64,000 bases of DNA from Armatimonadota bacterium (lineage in GTDB: Bacteria > Armatimonadota > Fimbriimonadia > Fimbriimonadales > Fimbriimonadaceae), in NCBI GenBank assembly GCA_025360125.1, contig JANYCU010000033.1:60189-124188 (forward strand), given 5' to 3'. Shown here in pieces: positions 1 to 10,218 of the stretch (the first letter of the stretch is position 1; each line of letters starts with the position of its first letter). Under the pieces are notes generated by a model. The model did no database searches, was not told the origin of the DNA, and worked only from the letters and a program-made list of their open reading frames with translations. A program made the position numbers and the translations under genes.

Positions 1-1751
<1,751 letters not shown>

Positions 1752-1797
1752 ACACTTCTCCATTTGCTCTTACCTATTGTAACGAATCTGACCATAA

Positions 1798-1803
1798 TAG
1801 TAT
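1798..1803 (+). promoter_or_regulatory. Probable -10 element, leaderless start of gene at 1810
   Basis: TAGTAT followed by six bases (tgaacc) and the ATG. There is no Shine-Dalgarno sequence. If this is the -10 box, transcription would begin at or next to the ATG. A CATAAT lies directly upstream as an alternative. Confidence 0.5.
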
Positions 1804-1809
1804 TGAACC

Positions 1810-2322
1810 ATGCGGATACTCGTAAATTTACTGGCGTTGACGGTTGCGGGACTGGCTAGTGCCGACATGGTTGGCCGATGGCAGGGCATTGCGACGCTTG
1901 GCCCAAGCACGGTTGCTCAAGGTATGGACGGCGACAGTCTGTTGAAGCTCCAACTCAGCAAAGCATTCTTGAAAACGGTTAACTACACCTTCGATTTTAA
2001 GGCCGACAAAACTTTTGCGAGCTTGGTCACTGGCCAAGACGTACCGCGCCGAAATGGAAAAGGAACATGGTCCGCCACCGGAAACATGGTCACGATCGTA
2101 TTCGCTGAGGAAAACGGGAATAAGCGTAGCCAGACGCTGAACGGAACCCTGAGCCCAGACGGGAAAAAGATGGTCATTTCCATCAATAGCAAACCCGGCT
2201 TACCTCAAACCAAACTGGTTTTCAAGAAAGTTGAACCTGCGGTTTCCGGTAAGAAAACAGCTGACACTAAGAAGCCTGGTGATTCTAAGAAACCACCTGC
2301 GGCGAAAAGCACTGGACATTAA
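1810..2322 (+). CDS. Small secreted lipocalin-like protein, paralogue A
   Basis: 170-residue protein of unknown function with a signal peptide (MRILVNLLALTVAGLASAD). The mature part opens with VGRWQGIA and later has GKGTWSATGN and LNGTLSPDGKKMVISI, the short beta-strand pattern seen in small lipocalin-like secreted proteins. Two relatives follow at 3099 and 3694, sharing the N-terminal GxW motif, a middle GxWxxxG motif and a C-terminal GT...GKxxV motif. The C-terminus is a Lys/Pro-rich tail (KKTADTKKPGDSKKP) absent from the other two. The 3' end overlaps the convergent DUF2071 gene by 38 bp. Confidence 0.75.
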   Translation: MRILVNLLALTVAGLASADMVGRWQGIATLGPSTVAQGMDGDSLLKLQLSKAFLKTVNYTFDFKADKTFASLVTGQDVPRRNGKGTWSATGNMVTIVFAEENGNKRSQTLNGTLSPDGKKMVISINSKPGLPQTKLVFKKVEPAVSGKKTADTKKPGDSKKPPAAKSTGH

Positions 2323-3064
2323 CTCGCTCTACGAACAAGGCATTCGTAAATTGCAGCTTTCCAAATTGGCCCTCAAGTCCGTCAATCGCAATTTCGTGCA
2401 CTGTCGCACCTTGGACTTTATACGGCTCGTGATAAACCCTCGCCGTCACGATTTCACCGTTGGCACCAACCGAATAGAGCCGATACCTCTCCAGTAACCA
2501 ATATTCGAACTTCTTTGGTTTTGCTTTATGCCACATTCCTTCATTTGTCGCAGTGATTGAATAGCTCACCAAATTTGAGGCTTGTGCTCCAACTTGAGGA
2601 AGGACTTGCGTGGCATTCCTCCGACCACGAAAGTGAAGTTCTCGCCTGTCGGTTTTGATGGACAATCGACTGTGAAAATACGGCAACTTAAATGACTTTC
2701 GGGCGATAAGACAACCGAGATATCGTGCGGCGTCGAGGGAAAAAAAACACACTCCGGGGCCATATTTGGGATGAGTTACATAAGTGCGAATGTTCGTTTC
2801 GTGGAAACTGCTCAGCCACGGTAAAGGTGGGAAACCTCGAGGACGGATTCCCGACATGCGAAATGGGACGAATCCTAGCCAGGCGCTTCCGCCATACTCT
2901 TCGACGGTCAATTCGGGTGGCACCATTGCTTGCAAAAGCTCACGCGGCACCTTCGCATGGAGAAAGAGGAGATCATGCCAGGTCTGATGCATAATGGGCC
3001 GACCAGCGGGTTTCTCGCGGTTGCGATCAAGTCCCTCCCAATCTGGTACGCCACTTTGAAACAT
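2285..3064 (-). CDS. DUF2071 / YqjF family protein
   Basis: About 259 residues from the ATG at 3064, which has GAGG 11 bases upstream. The reading frame is open further back to 3298, but that would run into the divergent gene at 3099, and an ATG at 3100 would give 271 residues. The body matches the YqjF family (acetoacetate-decarboxylase-like fold): RPIMHQTWHDLLFLHAKVP, WLGFVPFRMSGIRPRGFPPL, FHETNIRTYV and GVCFFSLDA. Members are of unknown biochemical function. It sits between paralogues A and B of the small secreted family, convergent with A and divergent from B (34 bp gap). Confidence 0.82.
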   Translation of the reverse strand: MFQSGVPDWEGLDRNREKPAGRPIMHQTWHDLLFLHAKVPRELLQAMVPPELTVEEYGGSAWLGFVPFRMSGIRPRGFPPLPWLSSFHETNIRTYVTHPKYGPGVCFFSLDAARYLGCLIARKSFKLPYFHSRLSIKTDRRELHFRGRRNATQVLPQVGAQASNLVSYSITATNEGMWHKAKPKKFEYWLLERYRLYSVGANGEIVTARVYHEPYKVQGATVHEIAIDGLEGQFGKLQFTNALFVERVNVQCFSPQVVS

Positions 3065-3098
3065 TCTTCGGTTATCCTCTTCTAAGTATGAGTATCGC

Positions 3099-3614
3099 AT
3101 GAAAGGAGTCTTGACAAAATCCCTTTGGATCGTCGCTGCCAGCGCCCTATCCACCACCGCATTTTCAACCGACCTGTCCGGAAAATGGACGGGAAAGATG
3201 GCCCTGGACGGCACTGCGCTCAAAAAGCAACTCAAGGAGCAAAGCGCAAATCTAACGGGCAAACCGAAACTACAAGTCGAAAATCGAATGAAAATCATCG
3301 ACCAAAGTATTCAGTTTGTCGACAAAACGAAAATCAAGTTGGACCTCAAGAAAGGCGGAGTTGCGTTTGTCGAATTCAACCGAAACGGCAAATTAGAGCC
3401 CGAATGGTGCAAGTGGAAGTCGAAAGGCAAGAAAATTACTCTCTCTGGCTTTACGGGTGGCGGCGATTCCATGACCACCCTTCAAGGCACGATAGCCGCT
3501 GGCGCAAAGACTCTCGTTTTTGACATGAGCTATTTAATCGCACGTCAGATGAGTGTGCAAGGATTAAAGGCAAGCACAAAGCCAAAAATGACTCTCACGT
3601 TCAAGAAAAATTAG
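3099..3614 (+). CDS. Small secreted lipocalin-like protein, paralogue B
   Basis: 171 residues, signal peptide with cleavage near ALSTTAFS, then LSGKWTGKMALDGTALKKQ. It aligns along its length with the 3694 product (GKW.GK start, xxKxTGxxK, K.KxDLKK.G, LxGT...KTxVFDMS) and more weakly with the 1810 product. It is rich in lysine and has no catalytic motif I recognise. The ATG overlaps the CAT of an in-frame ATG of the divergent DUF2071 gene. TATGAG lies at -12 to -7, a weaker version of the leaderless promoter pattern. Confidence 0.72.
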   Translation: MKGVLTKSLWIVAASALSTTAFSTDLSGKWTGKMALDGTALKKQLKEQSANLTGKPKLQVENRMKIIDQSIQFVDKTKIKLDLKKGGVAFVEFNRNGKLEPEWCKWKSKGKKITLSGFTGGGDSMTTLQGTIAAGAKTLVFDMSYLIARQMSVQGLKASTKPKMTLTFKKN

Positions 3615-3680
3615 TCCGTTGAACCTAATGGCAACTTTTGTGCATGCGAATCCGTTATCCTATTTCGTATCCAAACGGGG

Positions 3681-3686
3681 TATTTA
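3681..3686 (+). promoter_or_regulatory. Probable -10 element, leaderless start of gene at 3694
   Basis: TATTTA lies seven bases before the ATG (ctagacc between). No ribosome-binding site is visible. Confidence 0.4.
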
Positions 3687-3693
3687 CTAGACC

Positions 3694-4197
3694 ATGAAAA
3701 AATTTATTCTTGCTTTGCTCGTCTCATCGCTTTCGCTCAGTGCATTTGCCGCATCGGCCGCTGGCAAGTGGAACGGAAAGGTGAAGCTCGACCTTTCGGC
3801 CGTCAAACAACGCATCAAAAAGGACTCGGCCAAATTTACGGGAGCCCAAAAAACCAAAGCCGAAACAGATATATCCCAAGCGACAACTCGTGAAAAAGTA
3901 TTTGCCGCCGCAACGGTCACGTTAGACCTAAGGAAAGACGGCTCAGTAACTATTCTTACGTCCATTAACGGCAAACCAGAAAGCGACACCGGAAAATGGA
4001 AGCAGACTGGCAACTCGGTCAAGTTTTTTGGATTGAGCGGAAAAAATGGTGGCCCAGGAACGATGGAAGGAACGATGGACGCGAAAGGCAAGACGATGGT
4101 CTTCGACCTTAGCGCAGAGATGAAGCGTCAAGCAAAGAAGAAAGGCGTCCCTGCACCAGATGGCGTTAAGTTCTTCATCTACTACACCCGAGCCTAA
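3694..4197 (+). CDS. Small secreted lipocalin-like protein, paralogue C
   Basis: 167 residues with a clear signal peptide (MKKFILALLVSSLSLSAFAASA) and mature start AGKWNGKVKLDLSAVKQRI. It is the closest relative of the 3099 product: both have a GKW.GK opening, a Lys-rich helix-like stretch, DTGKWKQTGNSVKFFGLSG and TMEGTMDAKGKTMVFDLS. Function unknown; probably periplasmic. It ends 22 bp before a strong hairpin that separates it from the convergent oxidoreductase gene. Confidence 0.75.
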   Translation: MKKFILALLVSSLSLSAFAASAAGKWNGKVKLDLSAVKQRIKKDSAKFTGAQKTKAETDISQATTREKVFAAATVTLDLRKDGSVTILTSINGKPESDTGKWKQTGNSVKFFGLSGKNGGPGTMEGTMDAKGKTMVFDLSAEMKRQAKKKGVPAPDGVKFFIYYTRA

Positions 4198-4219
4198 ATC
4201 AGCTCAAACAAATAAAAAA

Positions 4220-4250
4220 CGGGAGGTTGACGGTTCAAGTCAACCTCCCG
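4220..4250. terminator. Bidirectional terminator hairpin
   Basis: Perfect 12-bp stem CGGGAGGTTGAC / GTCAACCTCCCG with a 7-base loop, between two convergent genes. An A-run (AATAAAAAAC) precedes it, giving a U-run on the minus-strand transcript. Confidence 0.85.
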
Positions 4251-4265
4251 ATTTCATGTCCGCAA

Positions 4266-5639
4266 CTAGGCGTTGGTCATGTTATCGAGCGGAGCTCGAG
4301 TCTTCCATTCGCCACGCGTAAAGTCAGGGAAGTCCATGCTACGTCCTCGATTCGCAACGGAGGCCTCGCTAAGTGGAGCCACGACCGACCAGGCGGCACC
4401 GTCGTAGACGTCTTGGTCGAGAGGCAAGCCATTGCGAAGACAATAGATGATTCTCCACAACATGATGAAGTCCATTCCTCCGTGGCCGCCATTTCGCTTG
4501 GCTTCCTCGCCCATTCGCTTAAATAACGGGTGCTCGTGCTTGTCATAAAACGGCTTGAGCCCATCGCCTTCGTGCCACTCTTCGGCAGATAGTCCTTTGC
4601 CTTCCAACGCCATTCGGTCTGGGTAACCGCTCCAACAACCCTTGGTGCCGGACAGAAGGTTTAATCGCGAGTACGGGCGAGGCAATTGCTCGTCCCATTG
4701 AACCATGATCGTTCGACCCTTTTTGGTCTTGATGATGCTCGTGTTCATGTCTGCGCATGCAAATTTGAGCGTCCTTCGCTCATGCCCTTCGGGGAAGTTT
4801 GCCGCCGCATAAAGGGCGCGAGACTCGGATTGAGAACCAATTGACACCATGTAGTCAAACGCGTCGCCTCGGTTAATGTCCATGTACTGGGCAACCGGAC
4901 CAAGACCGTGAGTTGGATACAGGTTTCCGTTTCGCTTCACGTAGTGATAAGTTCGCCAAGATCCCGTGCCATGCTCAATCTCCATCATTTGGCTCCGGAG
5001 GTCGTGTATGTATGCGGCCTCGCCGTGGATGAGGTCGCCAAATACGCCGTTTCGAACCATATTGAGGATAAGTAGCTCTTCACGGCCATAGCAAACGTTC
5101 TCCATCATCATGCAATTGCGCTGGGTCTTTTCTGCTGTATCAACCAACTTCCAGCAGTCATCAACGGTATAAGCGGCCGGAACCTCAGTAAAGGCGTGTT
5201 TGCCCGAGTTCATGGCGTCCACTGCCATGCGAACGTGTTCTTCCCACGGCGTTGCGATGAAGACACAGTCAATATCTTTCCGATCGAGCATTCGCTTGTA
5301 ATCGTCTTTGTCCTTACCGTACGCAGTTGGGGCTGTCCGATGATGGTTCTTCACCACATTATTGATGCTTCTTTCAAGGGTCGGCATGTGGTTATCGCAG
5401 ATCGCAACCATCTCGACTCCGTCAATTTGACAAAGCTGGCTAACGTGACCAGAGCCTCGGGCGCCAACGCCAATAACGGCTACTCGAACCTTTTCCATCG
5501 GCGGAACTTTGAGCCCCGCAACCGATTTGTTGCCACTGGGCCGGGATTTTTGGGTCGATGCTCCCATTCCAAGAACATTACTAGCAGCTAAACCAGCGCC
5601 CGTTGCGCCAGCTCCAATAAGAAAATCACGTCGCTTCAC
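4266..5639 (-). CDS. Tat-exported GH109-type Gfo/Idh/MocA protein (alpha-N-acetylgalactosaminidase-like)
   Basis: About 457 residues from a GTG giving VKRRDFLIGAGATGAG, a twin-arginine (RRDFL) signal. A Rossmann domain follows (VRVAVIGVGARGSGHVSQL, NAD-binding), then FTEVPAAYTVDDCWKLV and RNGNLYPTHGLGPVAQYMDI. The NLYPTHG segment, with Tyr and His, is the catalytic signature of GH109 enzymes, which use bound NAD+ to hydrolyse alpha-N-acetylgalactosaminides. A longer frame (to 5807) would overlap the divergent transporter operon; the GTG at 5639 is preferred because it starts the Tat signal and has CACAAT at -12 to -7. The substrate here is not proven. Lies divergent to the rhamnose operon with a 91-bp shared promoter region. 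Confidence 0.82.
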   Translation of the reverse strand: MKRRDFLIGAGATGAGLAASNVLGMGASTQKSRPSGNKSVAGLKVPPMEKVRVAVIGVGARGSGHVSQLCQIDGVEMVAICDNHMPTLERSINNVVKNHHRTAPTAYGKDKDDYKRMLDRKDIDCVFIATPWEEHVRMAVDAMNSGKHAFTEVPAAYTVDDCWKLVDTAEKTQRNCMMMENVCYGREELLILNMVRNGVFGDLIHGEAAYIHDLRSQMMEIEHGTGSWRTYHYVKRNGNLYPTHGLGPVAQYMDINRGDAFDYMVSIGSQSESRALYAAANFPEGHERRTLKFACADMNTSIIKTKKGRTIMVQWDEQLPRPYSRLNLLSGTKGCWSGYPDRMALEGKGLSAEEWHEGDGLKPFYDKHEHPLFKRMGEEAKRNGGHGGMDFIMLWRIIYCLRNGLPLDQDVYDGAAWSVVAPLSEASVANRGRSMDFPDFTRGEWKTRAPLDNMTNA

Positions 5640-5645
5640 CCCCTC

Positions 5646-5651
5646 ATTGTG
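5646..5651 (-). promoter_or_regulatory. Possible -10 element, leaderless GTG start at 5639
   Basis: CACAAT on the minus strand, six bases (gagggg) before the GTG start. The hexamer is a poor match at its first two positions; position rather than sequence is the argument. Confidence 0.35.
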
Positions 5652-5718
5652 TCGTTCTGACTCACCGGGAATCAATAGTGAATCAAGCGATAGGTAAGAT
5701 GGCAAGCGAAACATATAA

Positions 5719-5724
5719 GTTCTA
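5719..5724 (+). promoter_or_regulatory. GTTCTA at -12 to -7 of the rhaT start
   Basis: GTTCTA followed by acacaa and ATG. The same hexamer at the same offset precedes the genes at 30718 and 58879. A TATAAG just upstream (5714-5719) is an alternative -10 box giving a short leader. Confidence 0.35.
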
Positions 5725-5730
5725 ACACAA

Positions 5731-7227
5731 ATGAGCGCAAAAGAGCCCCTGGTTCGAGTCGAGCACCTCAACGTAACGTTGGGCGGAAATCCTATTCTCA
5801 AAGACATCGATTTTGCCTTGTATCCAGGCCAAATTCACGCCATCACGGGCGAAAACGGTGCGGGTAAATCCACTCTCGCAAAAGTTATCGCTGGGATTCA
5901 TCAACCCGCATTCGGAACCATCTATTTGGGCGAGAATCCGGTCCAAATTCGAACCCCAAAAGAAGCCATCCGTCAAGGCATCGCGCTCATCCACCAAGAA
6001 CCGCTGATCTTTCCTGACCTCAACGTCGCAGAAAACGTCTTCGTTGGACGCCTGCCCAAAAAAGCCTCGATGACTGACCACCGCGAAGCCATTCGCCGCA
6101 CCAACGAAATTCTGCAGCAACTCGGAGTGGATATCCAAGCCGATTCCGAAGTCGGCAACCTTTCGATTGCTCAGCAGCAAATGGTGGAGCTGGCTACCGC
6201 CATGTCCGAAGACGCGAAGGTCTGGATTTTTGATGAAACAACCGCTTCGCTGACCTCCAAAGAAGTCAGCGAGCTATTCAAAATTATTCGTGGCCTGCAA
6301 GCTCGGGGTTGCGCCATCGCGATGGTAACCCACCACCTCAACGAGGTCTTCGAAATCGCCGATACCGTTACCGTTCTCCGCGATGGAGCCAAAATCGCCG
6401 AGCGCAAAATCACCGATCTCAACCACGACCAATTGGTCAACCTCATGGTCGGCCGAGACATCGCCAAAGACCACCTATCCCGAACCGAAGACACGCCAAT
6501 CGAGCCGTTTATCGAGCTCAAAAATCTAACTGGCCCCGGATTCAAAAACGTCTCCCTGACCATTGGCAAAACCGAGATTGTCGGCATCGCCGGACTCGTC
6601 GGAGCAGGACGCACCGAAGTTGCCCGGTCCCTGTTTGGCATCACCCACCCAACGGCAGGTTCGATCATCAAGAATGGGGAGACGATCTACGTTCGCTCTC
6701 CCAAAGATGCCCAGCGCCAAGGTTTTGCATTGGTTCCCGAAGACCGACAAAGACATGGGCTTTTCCCGAACCTCAGCATCGAATACAACACCTCGGCCAA
6801 TATCCTCGGCGCGTCGTCAACCGCAGGTTGGCTCAACGCAAAATCCATGCAAAACAAGTCGCTCGCGATGCTCGAAGTCTTCAAGACCGTCTTCAAAAAC
6901 ATCGGACAGCCAGTTCGGCAACTCTCTGGCGGCAACCAGCAAAAGACGGTAATCGGACGGTGGCTCCTGGGTAACCCTGACTTCCTCATTCTCGATGAAC
7001 CGACTCGGGGCGTCGACGTCGGTGCTCGACGTGAAGTTCACCAAGCCCTCCGAACCCAAGCGGATTCCGGAAAAGCAATCCTCGTCATCTCAAGCGACTT
7101 GGCCGAGTTGCTGACCTTAACGGATCGAATCTACGTCATGAATGGCGGAACCATTGTCGGCGAAATGGCGACCCGCGACGCCACCGAAGAAAGCGTGATG
7201 GCGCTCGCCTTCGGAGGGACCGAATGA
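5731..7227 (+). CDS. rhaT: Sugar ABC transporter ATP-binding protein, two ABC domains (rhamnose type)
   Basis: 498 residues, the usual size for RbsA/RhaT-type ATPases that energise CUT2 sugar importers. The first ABC domain has Walker A GENGAGKST, switch region and IFDETTASLT Walker B; its signature is degenerate (LSIAQQQMVELA). The second has the altered P-loop GLVGAGRTEV, intact signature LSGGNQQKTVIG and Walker B FLILDEPTRGVDVGARREVH. Its stop overlaps the next permease start as ATGA. Context (rhamnulose aldolase, rhamnulokinase, rhamnosidase nearby) points to L-rhamnose import rather than ribose; that specificity is inference. Confidence 0.88.
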   Translation: MSAKEPLVRVEHLNVTLGGNPILKDIDFALYPGQIHAITGENGAGKSTLAKVIAGIHQPAFGTIYLGENPVQIRTPKEAIRQGIALIHQEPLIFPDLNVAENVFVGRLPKKASMTDHREAIRRTNEILQQLGVDIQADSEVGNLSIAQQQMVELATAMSEDAKVWIFDETTASLTSKEVSELFKIIRGLQARGCAIAMVTHHLNEVFEIADTVTVLRDGAKIAERKITDLNHDQLVNLMVGRDIAKDHLSRTEDTPIEPFIELKNLTGPGFKNVSLTIGKTEIVGIAGLVGAGRTEVARSLFGITHPTAGSIIKNGETIYVRSPKDAQRQGFALVPEDRQRHGLFPNLSIEYNTSANILGASSTAGWLNAKSMQNKSLAMLEVFKTVFKNIGQPVRQLSGGNQQKTVIGRWLLGNPDFLILDEPTRGVDVGARREVHQALRTQADSGKAILVISSDLAELLTLTDRIYVMNGGTIVGEMATRDATEESVMALAFGGTE

Positions 7228-8189
7228 AAATCAAACGTGAACTCGGCTTGATCGTCGTTCTGGTGATCTTTAACGTCCTTTGCGCGCTCAAAGAGCCCAA
7301 TTACATTTCGCCGCGAAACATCGACAGCATTCTGCTTTGGATGCCGCTGCTGCTAGTCGCGGCGATTGGTCAATTCCCCGTCATTGTTGCCCGTGGAATC
7401 GATATTTCCGTCGGCTCAATACTTGGTCTCAGTGCCATCACCACCGGTGTTCTGCTCAAAACTCATCCCAATCTATCACTCCTCGCCCTTTTCGTAATCG
7501 GGGCCCTGGTGGGAATCATTCTTGGCTGTATCAACGGACTCCTGATCGCCTTTGGCAAGATCCCCGCCGTAGTCGCGACCATCGGAACATTGACTTTGTA
7601 TCGCGGACTGACATTTATGGTCAGCGGAGGCGACCAAATCGACGCCAGCACCATTCCCGACAAACTCACGGCTCTGGCCAATTCTGGATGGACGTTCAAG
7701 GAAGTCACCGTGTCCTGGCTCCTCATCATCGGAATCACCTTCGCCATCATTGCTGCCTGTGCAACTCGTTTTGCCCAGTTCTATCGCAATGTCTTTGCCT
7801 ACGGAAGCAATCCGGACGCCGCATACCTTCGCGGAATCTCGCCTACGATGGTCCAAATGGTTTGTTACGGTGCCTCTGGCCTCATGGGCGGAATAGCCGG
7901 AATCATGTTCCTTTCGCGGTTTGGCAATGCCAGCCCTTCCTCAGCCGGTTCCGGTTTTGAACTCGTGGTCATCGCCTCTGTCGCGATCGGCGGCGTTAAG
8001 ATCACCGGTGGTTCGGGCAGCGTTCTCGGCGTTTTCCTGGGCTGCTTGCTACTTAGCTGCATCAACGTCGCACTAACCGCCCTTAAATTCAATGCGGATT
8101 GGCAACAACTGATCTACGGAATCACCATTCTTATTGCTCTCATTATTGATTCTGCGTCCCAAATTCGACGAACCAGGAGCGCAGCATGA
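7224..8189 (+). CDS. rhaP: Sugar ABC transporter permease, CUT2 family
   Basis: 321 residues, polytopic inner-membrane permease of the BPD_transp_2 (RbsC/AraH) family. Recognisable segments are ARGIDISVGSILGLSAI, INGLLIAFGKIPAVVATIGT and TGGSGSVLGVFLG. It overlaps rhaT upstream and the second permease downstream by four bases each. With the 8186 product it should form a heterodimeric channel. Assignment of the P and Q names to the two permeases is by order only. Confidence 0.85.
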   Translation: MKIKRELGLIVVLVIFNVLCALKEPNYISPRNIDSILLWMPLLLVAAIGQFPVIVARGIDISVGSILGLSAITTGVLLKTHPNLSLLALFVIGALVGIILGCINGLLIAFGKIPAVVATIGTLTLYRGLTFMVSGGDQIDASTIPDKLTALANSGWTFKEVTVSWLLIIGITFAIIAACATRFAQFYRNVFAYGSNPDAAYLRGISPTMVQMVCYGASGLMGGIAGIMFLSRFGNASPSSAGSGFELVVIASVAIGGVKITGGSGSVLGVFLGCLLLSCINVALTALKFNADWQQLIYGITILIALIIDSASQIRRTRSAA

Positions 8190-9139
8190 AGCGACCTGAA
8201 TGGATCCCGGCGATTCTCACCATTTTGGTCGTCCTGCTTTTCGCGAAGGTTTCGACCGACTTTCGGGATATTCCCTATTTGCTCGGTAACACCACGATCT
8301 TTGCTGAGACTGGCCTGCTAGCGATTGGCATGACCCTTGTCATCATCTCTGGCAATATCGACCTTTCCGTCGGTTCGACACTGATCCTAACCAGTTGCCT
8401 AACCGCCAAGTTCATGGGGGCGGGCGTGCCCAACATTGTCGCGATTGGGTTCGCTCTGATTGTTGGGACCCTTCTCGGTGCGATCAACGGCCTCTTGGTG
8501 GCTTACGCCAAACTGCCGTCGTTCTTGGTCACCCTTGGTACCATGGCAATGTATCGCGGTGTCGCCCAAGCAATGCTCGGCGCAAGCGGAGCCGACGTCG
8601 CCCCGGGCATGAAAGGTCTTGACCGTGCCGCTCTGTTGGGACTACCTTACCCGCTTATAATCTTCTTGTCATGTGCTCTGGTCGTCGGACTCTTGCTCCA
8701 CCGAATGACGTTGGGTCGATGGCTTTTTGGCATCGGAACGAACAAGGACGCCGCCCACTACACAGGATTCCCGGTCCAACGGGCAACCGTCACGACATTT
8801 GCCTTGACGGGATTTCTCATCGGCATTGCGGCTCTCATGCTTAACTCCCGTCTCGGCGTGGCTCGTTACGATATGGAACCCGGAATTGAACTCAAAGCTA
8901 TCACGATTGTGGTCGCGGGCGGCACCGCGATCTCCGGCGGAAAGGGCTCCATGCTCGGTACTGTGTTGTCGTGGCTATTACTCTATTTCGTCCGAACTGG
9001 CATGGGTGTGACGAACATCAAAGCCGAATACCAGCTCACCATCATCGGCCTGATTCTCATTCTTTCGGTGTTTGCTCAGCAAATTGCCGCAAATTTTTCT
9101 TCCAACCGACTCAAGAAACAAACTAAACTTGGTAATTAG
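8186..9139 (+). CDS. rhaQ: Sugar ABC transporter permease, CUT2 family (second)
   Basis: 317 residues, same family as the preceding permease: SGNIDLSVGSTLILTS, GAINGLLVAYAKLPSFLVTL and VVAGGTAISGGKGSMLGTVL. It would pair with the 7224 product in the membrane. ATGA overlap with that gene and only two bases to the binding-protein gene show one polycistronic unit. Confidence 0.85.
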   Translation: MKRPEWIPAILTILVVLLFAKVSTDFRDIPYLLGNTTIFAETGLLAIGMTLVIISGNIDLSVGSTLILTSCLTAKFMGAGVPNIVAIGFALIVGTLLGAINGLLVAYAKLPSFLVTLGTMAMYRGVAQAMLGASGADVAPGMKGLDRAALLGLPYPLIIFLSCALVVGLLLHRMTLGRWLFGIGTNKDAAHYTGFPVQRATVTTFALTGFLIGIAALMLNSRLGVARYDMEPGIELKAITIVVAGGTAISGGKGSMLGTVLSWLLLYFVRTGMGVTNIKAEYQLTIIGLILILSVFAQQIAANFSSNRLKKQTKLGN

Positions 9140-9141
9140 CA

Positions 9142-10218
9142 ATGATTCGAATTACATCACTTCTCGTCCTCAGCACACTGGTCATGGTGAGCTGTACATC
9201 TGGCGGTTCGAATAACGAGCCGACAACTTCGGCCAATACCGCATCAAACGGCAAGCCATCCGGCGACGCTGGCGCACGATTGAAGGTTGTCTTTATTCCC
9301 AAGGATACGGCTAATCCGTACTTCAAGCCCGTTGGAATGGGAATAGATGAAGCCAAAGATTCGATGAATTTCGACTACAAAGAGCAAGGACCGGCTACTG
9401 CCGATCCGACTTCTCAAATCTCGGTCATCAAAGATCAAATCCAACAGAAAGTAGACGTTATTATCATTGCCGCGAACGCACCAAATACGTTAAACGAGGT
9501 TCTGGATGATGCTCGAAAGCAAGGAATCATCGTGCTCACCGTCGATGCCGACTTGACGGGCAACGAAAGTCACCGCGACGCAGGAATCCTGCCAACCGAC
9601 TTCGCTAAAGTCGGACAATCTCAGCTTGAAATCATGGCGAAGCAGATGAATTACGAAGGCGAATTCGCGATTCTCAGCGCCACCACATCGGCATCAAACC
9701 AAAACACCTGGATCGCGACCATCAAGGACGGTCTCAAGGATCCGAAGTACTCCAAGATGAAACTTGTCGACACCGTTTACGGAAACGATGAGCCACAAAA
9801 ATCTTCAACCGAAATGGAAGGCTTGCTCAGCAAGTATCCAAACCTGAAGGGTGTGCTTTCCCCAACCTCCGTTGGGCTCGCGGCGGCGGCTCAAGTATTG
9901 CAGAACTCCGGTTTGTATCCAACTGGGACAAAGGCCAAGAACGGTGGAATCCACTTGACTGGTCTTAGCACCCCGAATCAGCTCAAAAAGTACGTCACCA
10001 AGGGCGTCATCGAAGGCTTCCAACTTTGGTCACCCAAAGATATGGGAACCCTCGCGGCTTATCTCGGCACTTCCGCGAAGCGCAAGAAGATTGACCTCAA
10101 GTTCGGAACTGAGGTTGATGGCCCGAAAGGAAAGCTCAAACTTGACGACAAAGGCGTTGTCTATGCTGGTGATCTCTTGACATTCGACAAGACCAACATT
10201 GACAAATTCGACTTCTAA
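9142..10218 (+). CDS. rhaS: Rhamnose-type sugar-binding lipoprotein
   Basis: 358 residues, periplasmic-binding-protein (LacI/RbsB fold, Peripla_BP_4). The lipobox VMVSC places lipidation at Cys18, followed by a Ser/Asn/Thr-rich linker. The mature core begins LKVVFIPKDTANPYFKPVG, and DVIIIAANAP plus VLTVDADL are typical of the family. It would deliver sugar to the two permeases encoded just upstream. Its TAA overlaps the rhaEW ATG (TAATG). Rhamnose specificity comes from neighbours, not from residues I can identify. Confidence 0.85.
   Translation: MIRITSLLVLSTLVMVSCTSGGSNNEPTTSANTASNGKPSGDAGARLKVVFIPKDTANPYFKPVGMGIDEAKDSMNFDYKEQGPATADPTSQISVIKDQIQQKVDVIIIAANAPNTLNEVLDDARKQGIIVLTVDADLTGNESHRDAGILPTDFAKVGQSQLEIMAKQMNYEGEFAILSATTSASNQNTWIATIKDGLKDPKYSKMKLVDTVYGNDEPQKSSTEMEGLLSKYPNLKGVLSPTSVGLAAAAQVLQNSGLYPTGTKAKNGGIHLTGLSTPNQLKKYVTKGVIEGFQLWSPKDMGTLAAYLGTSAKRKKIDLKFGTEVDGPKGKLKLDDKGVVYAGDLLTFDKTNIDKFDF

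Noticed and set aside
5640..5807. N-terminal extension of the GH109-type gene
   Set aside because: It would run into the divergent rhaT gene; the Tat signal begins at the GTG at 5639.
6309..6974. 221-codon open frame inside rhaT
   Set aside because: Arg/His/Gln-rich out-of-frame translation of the ABC gene.
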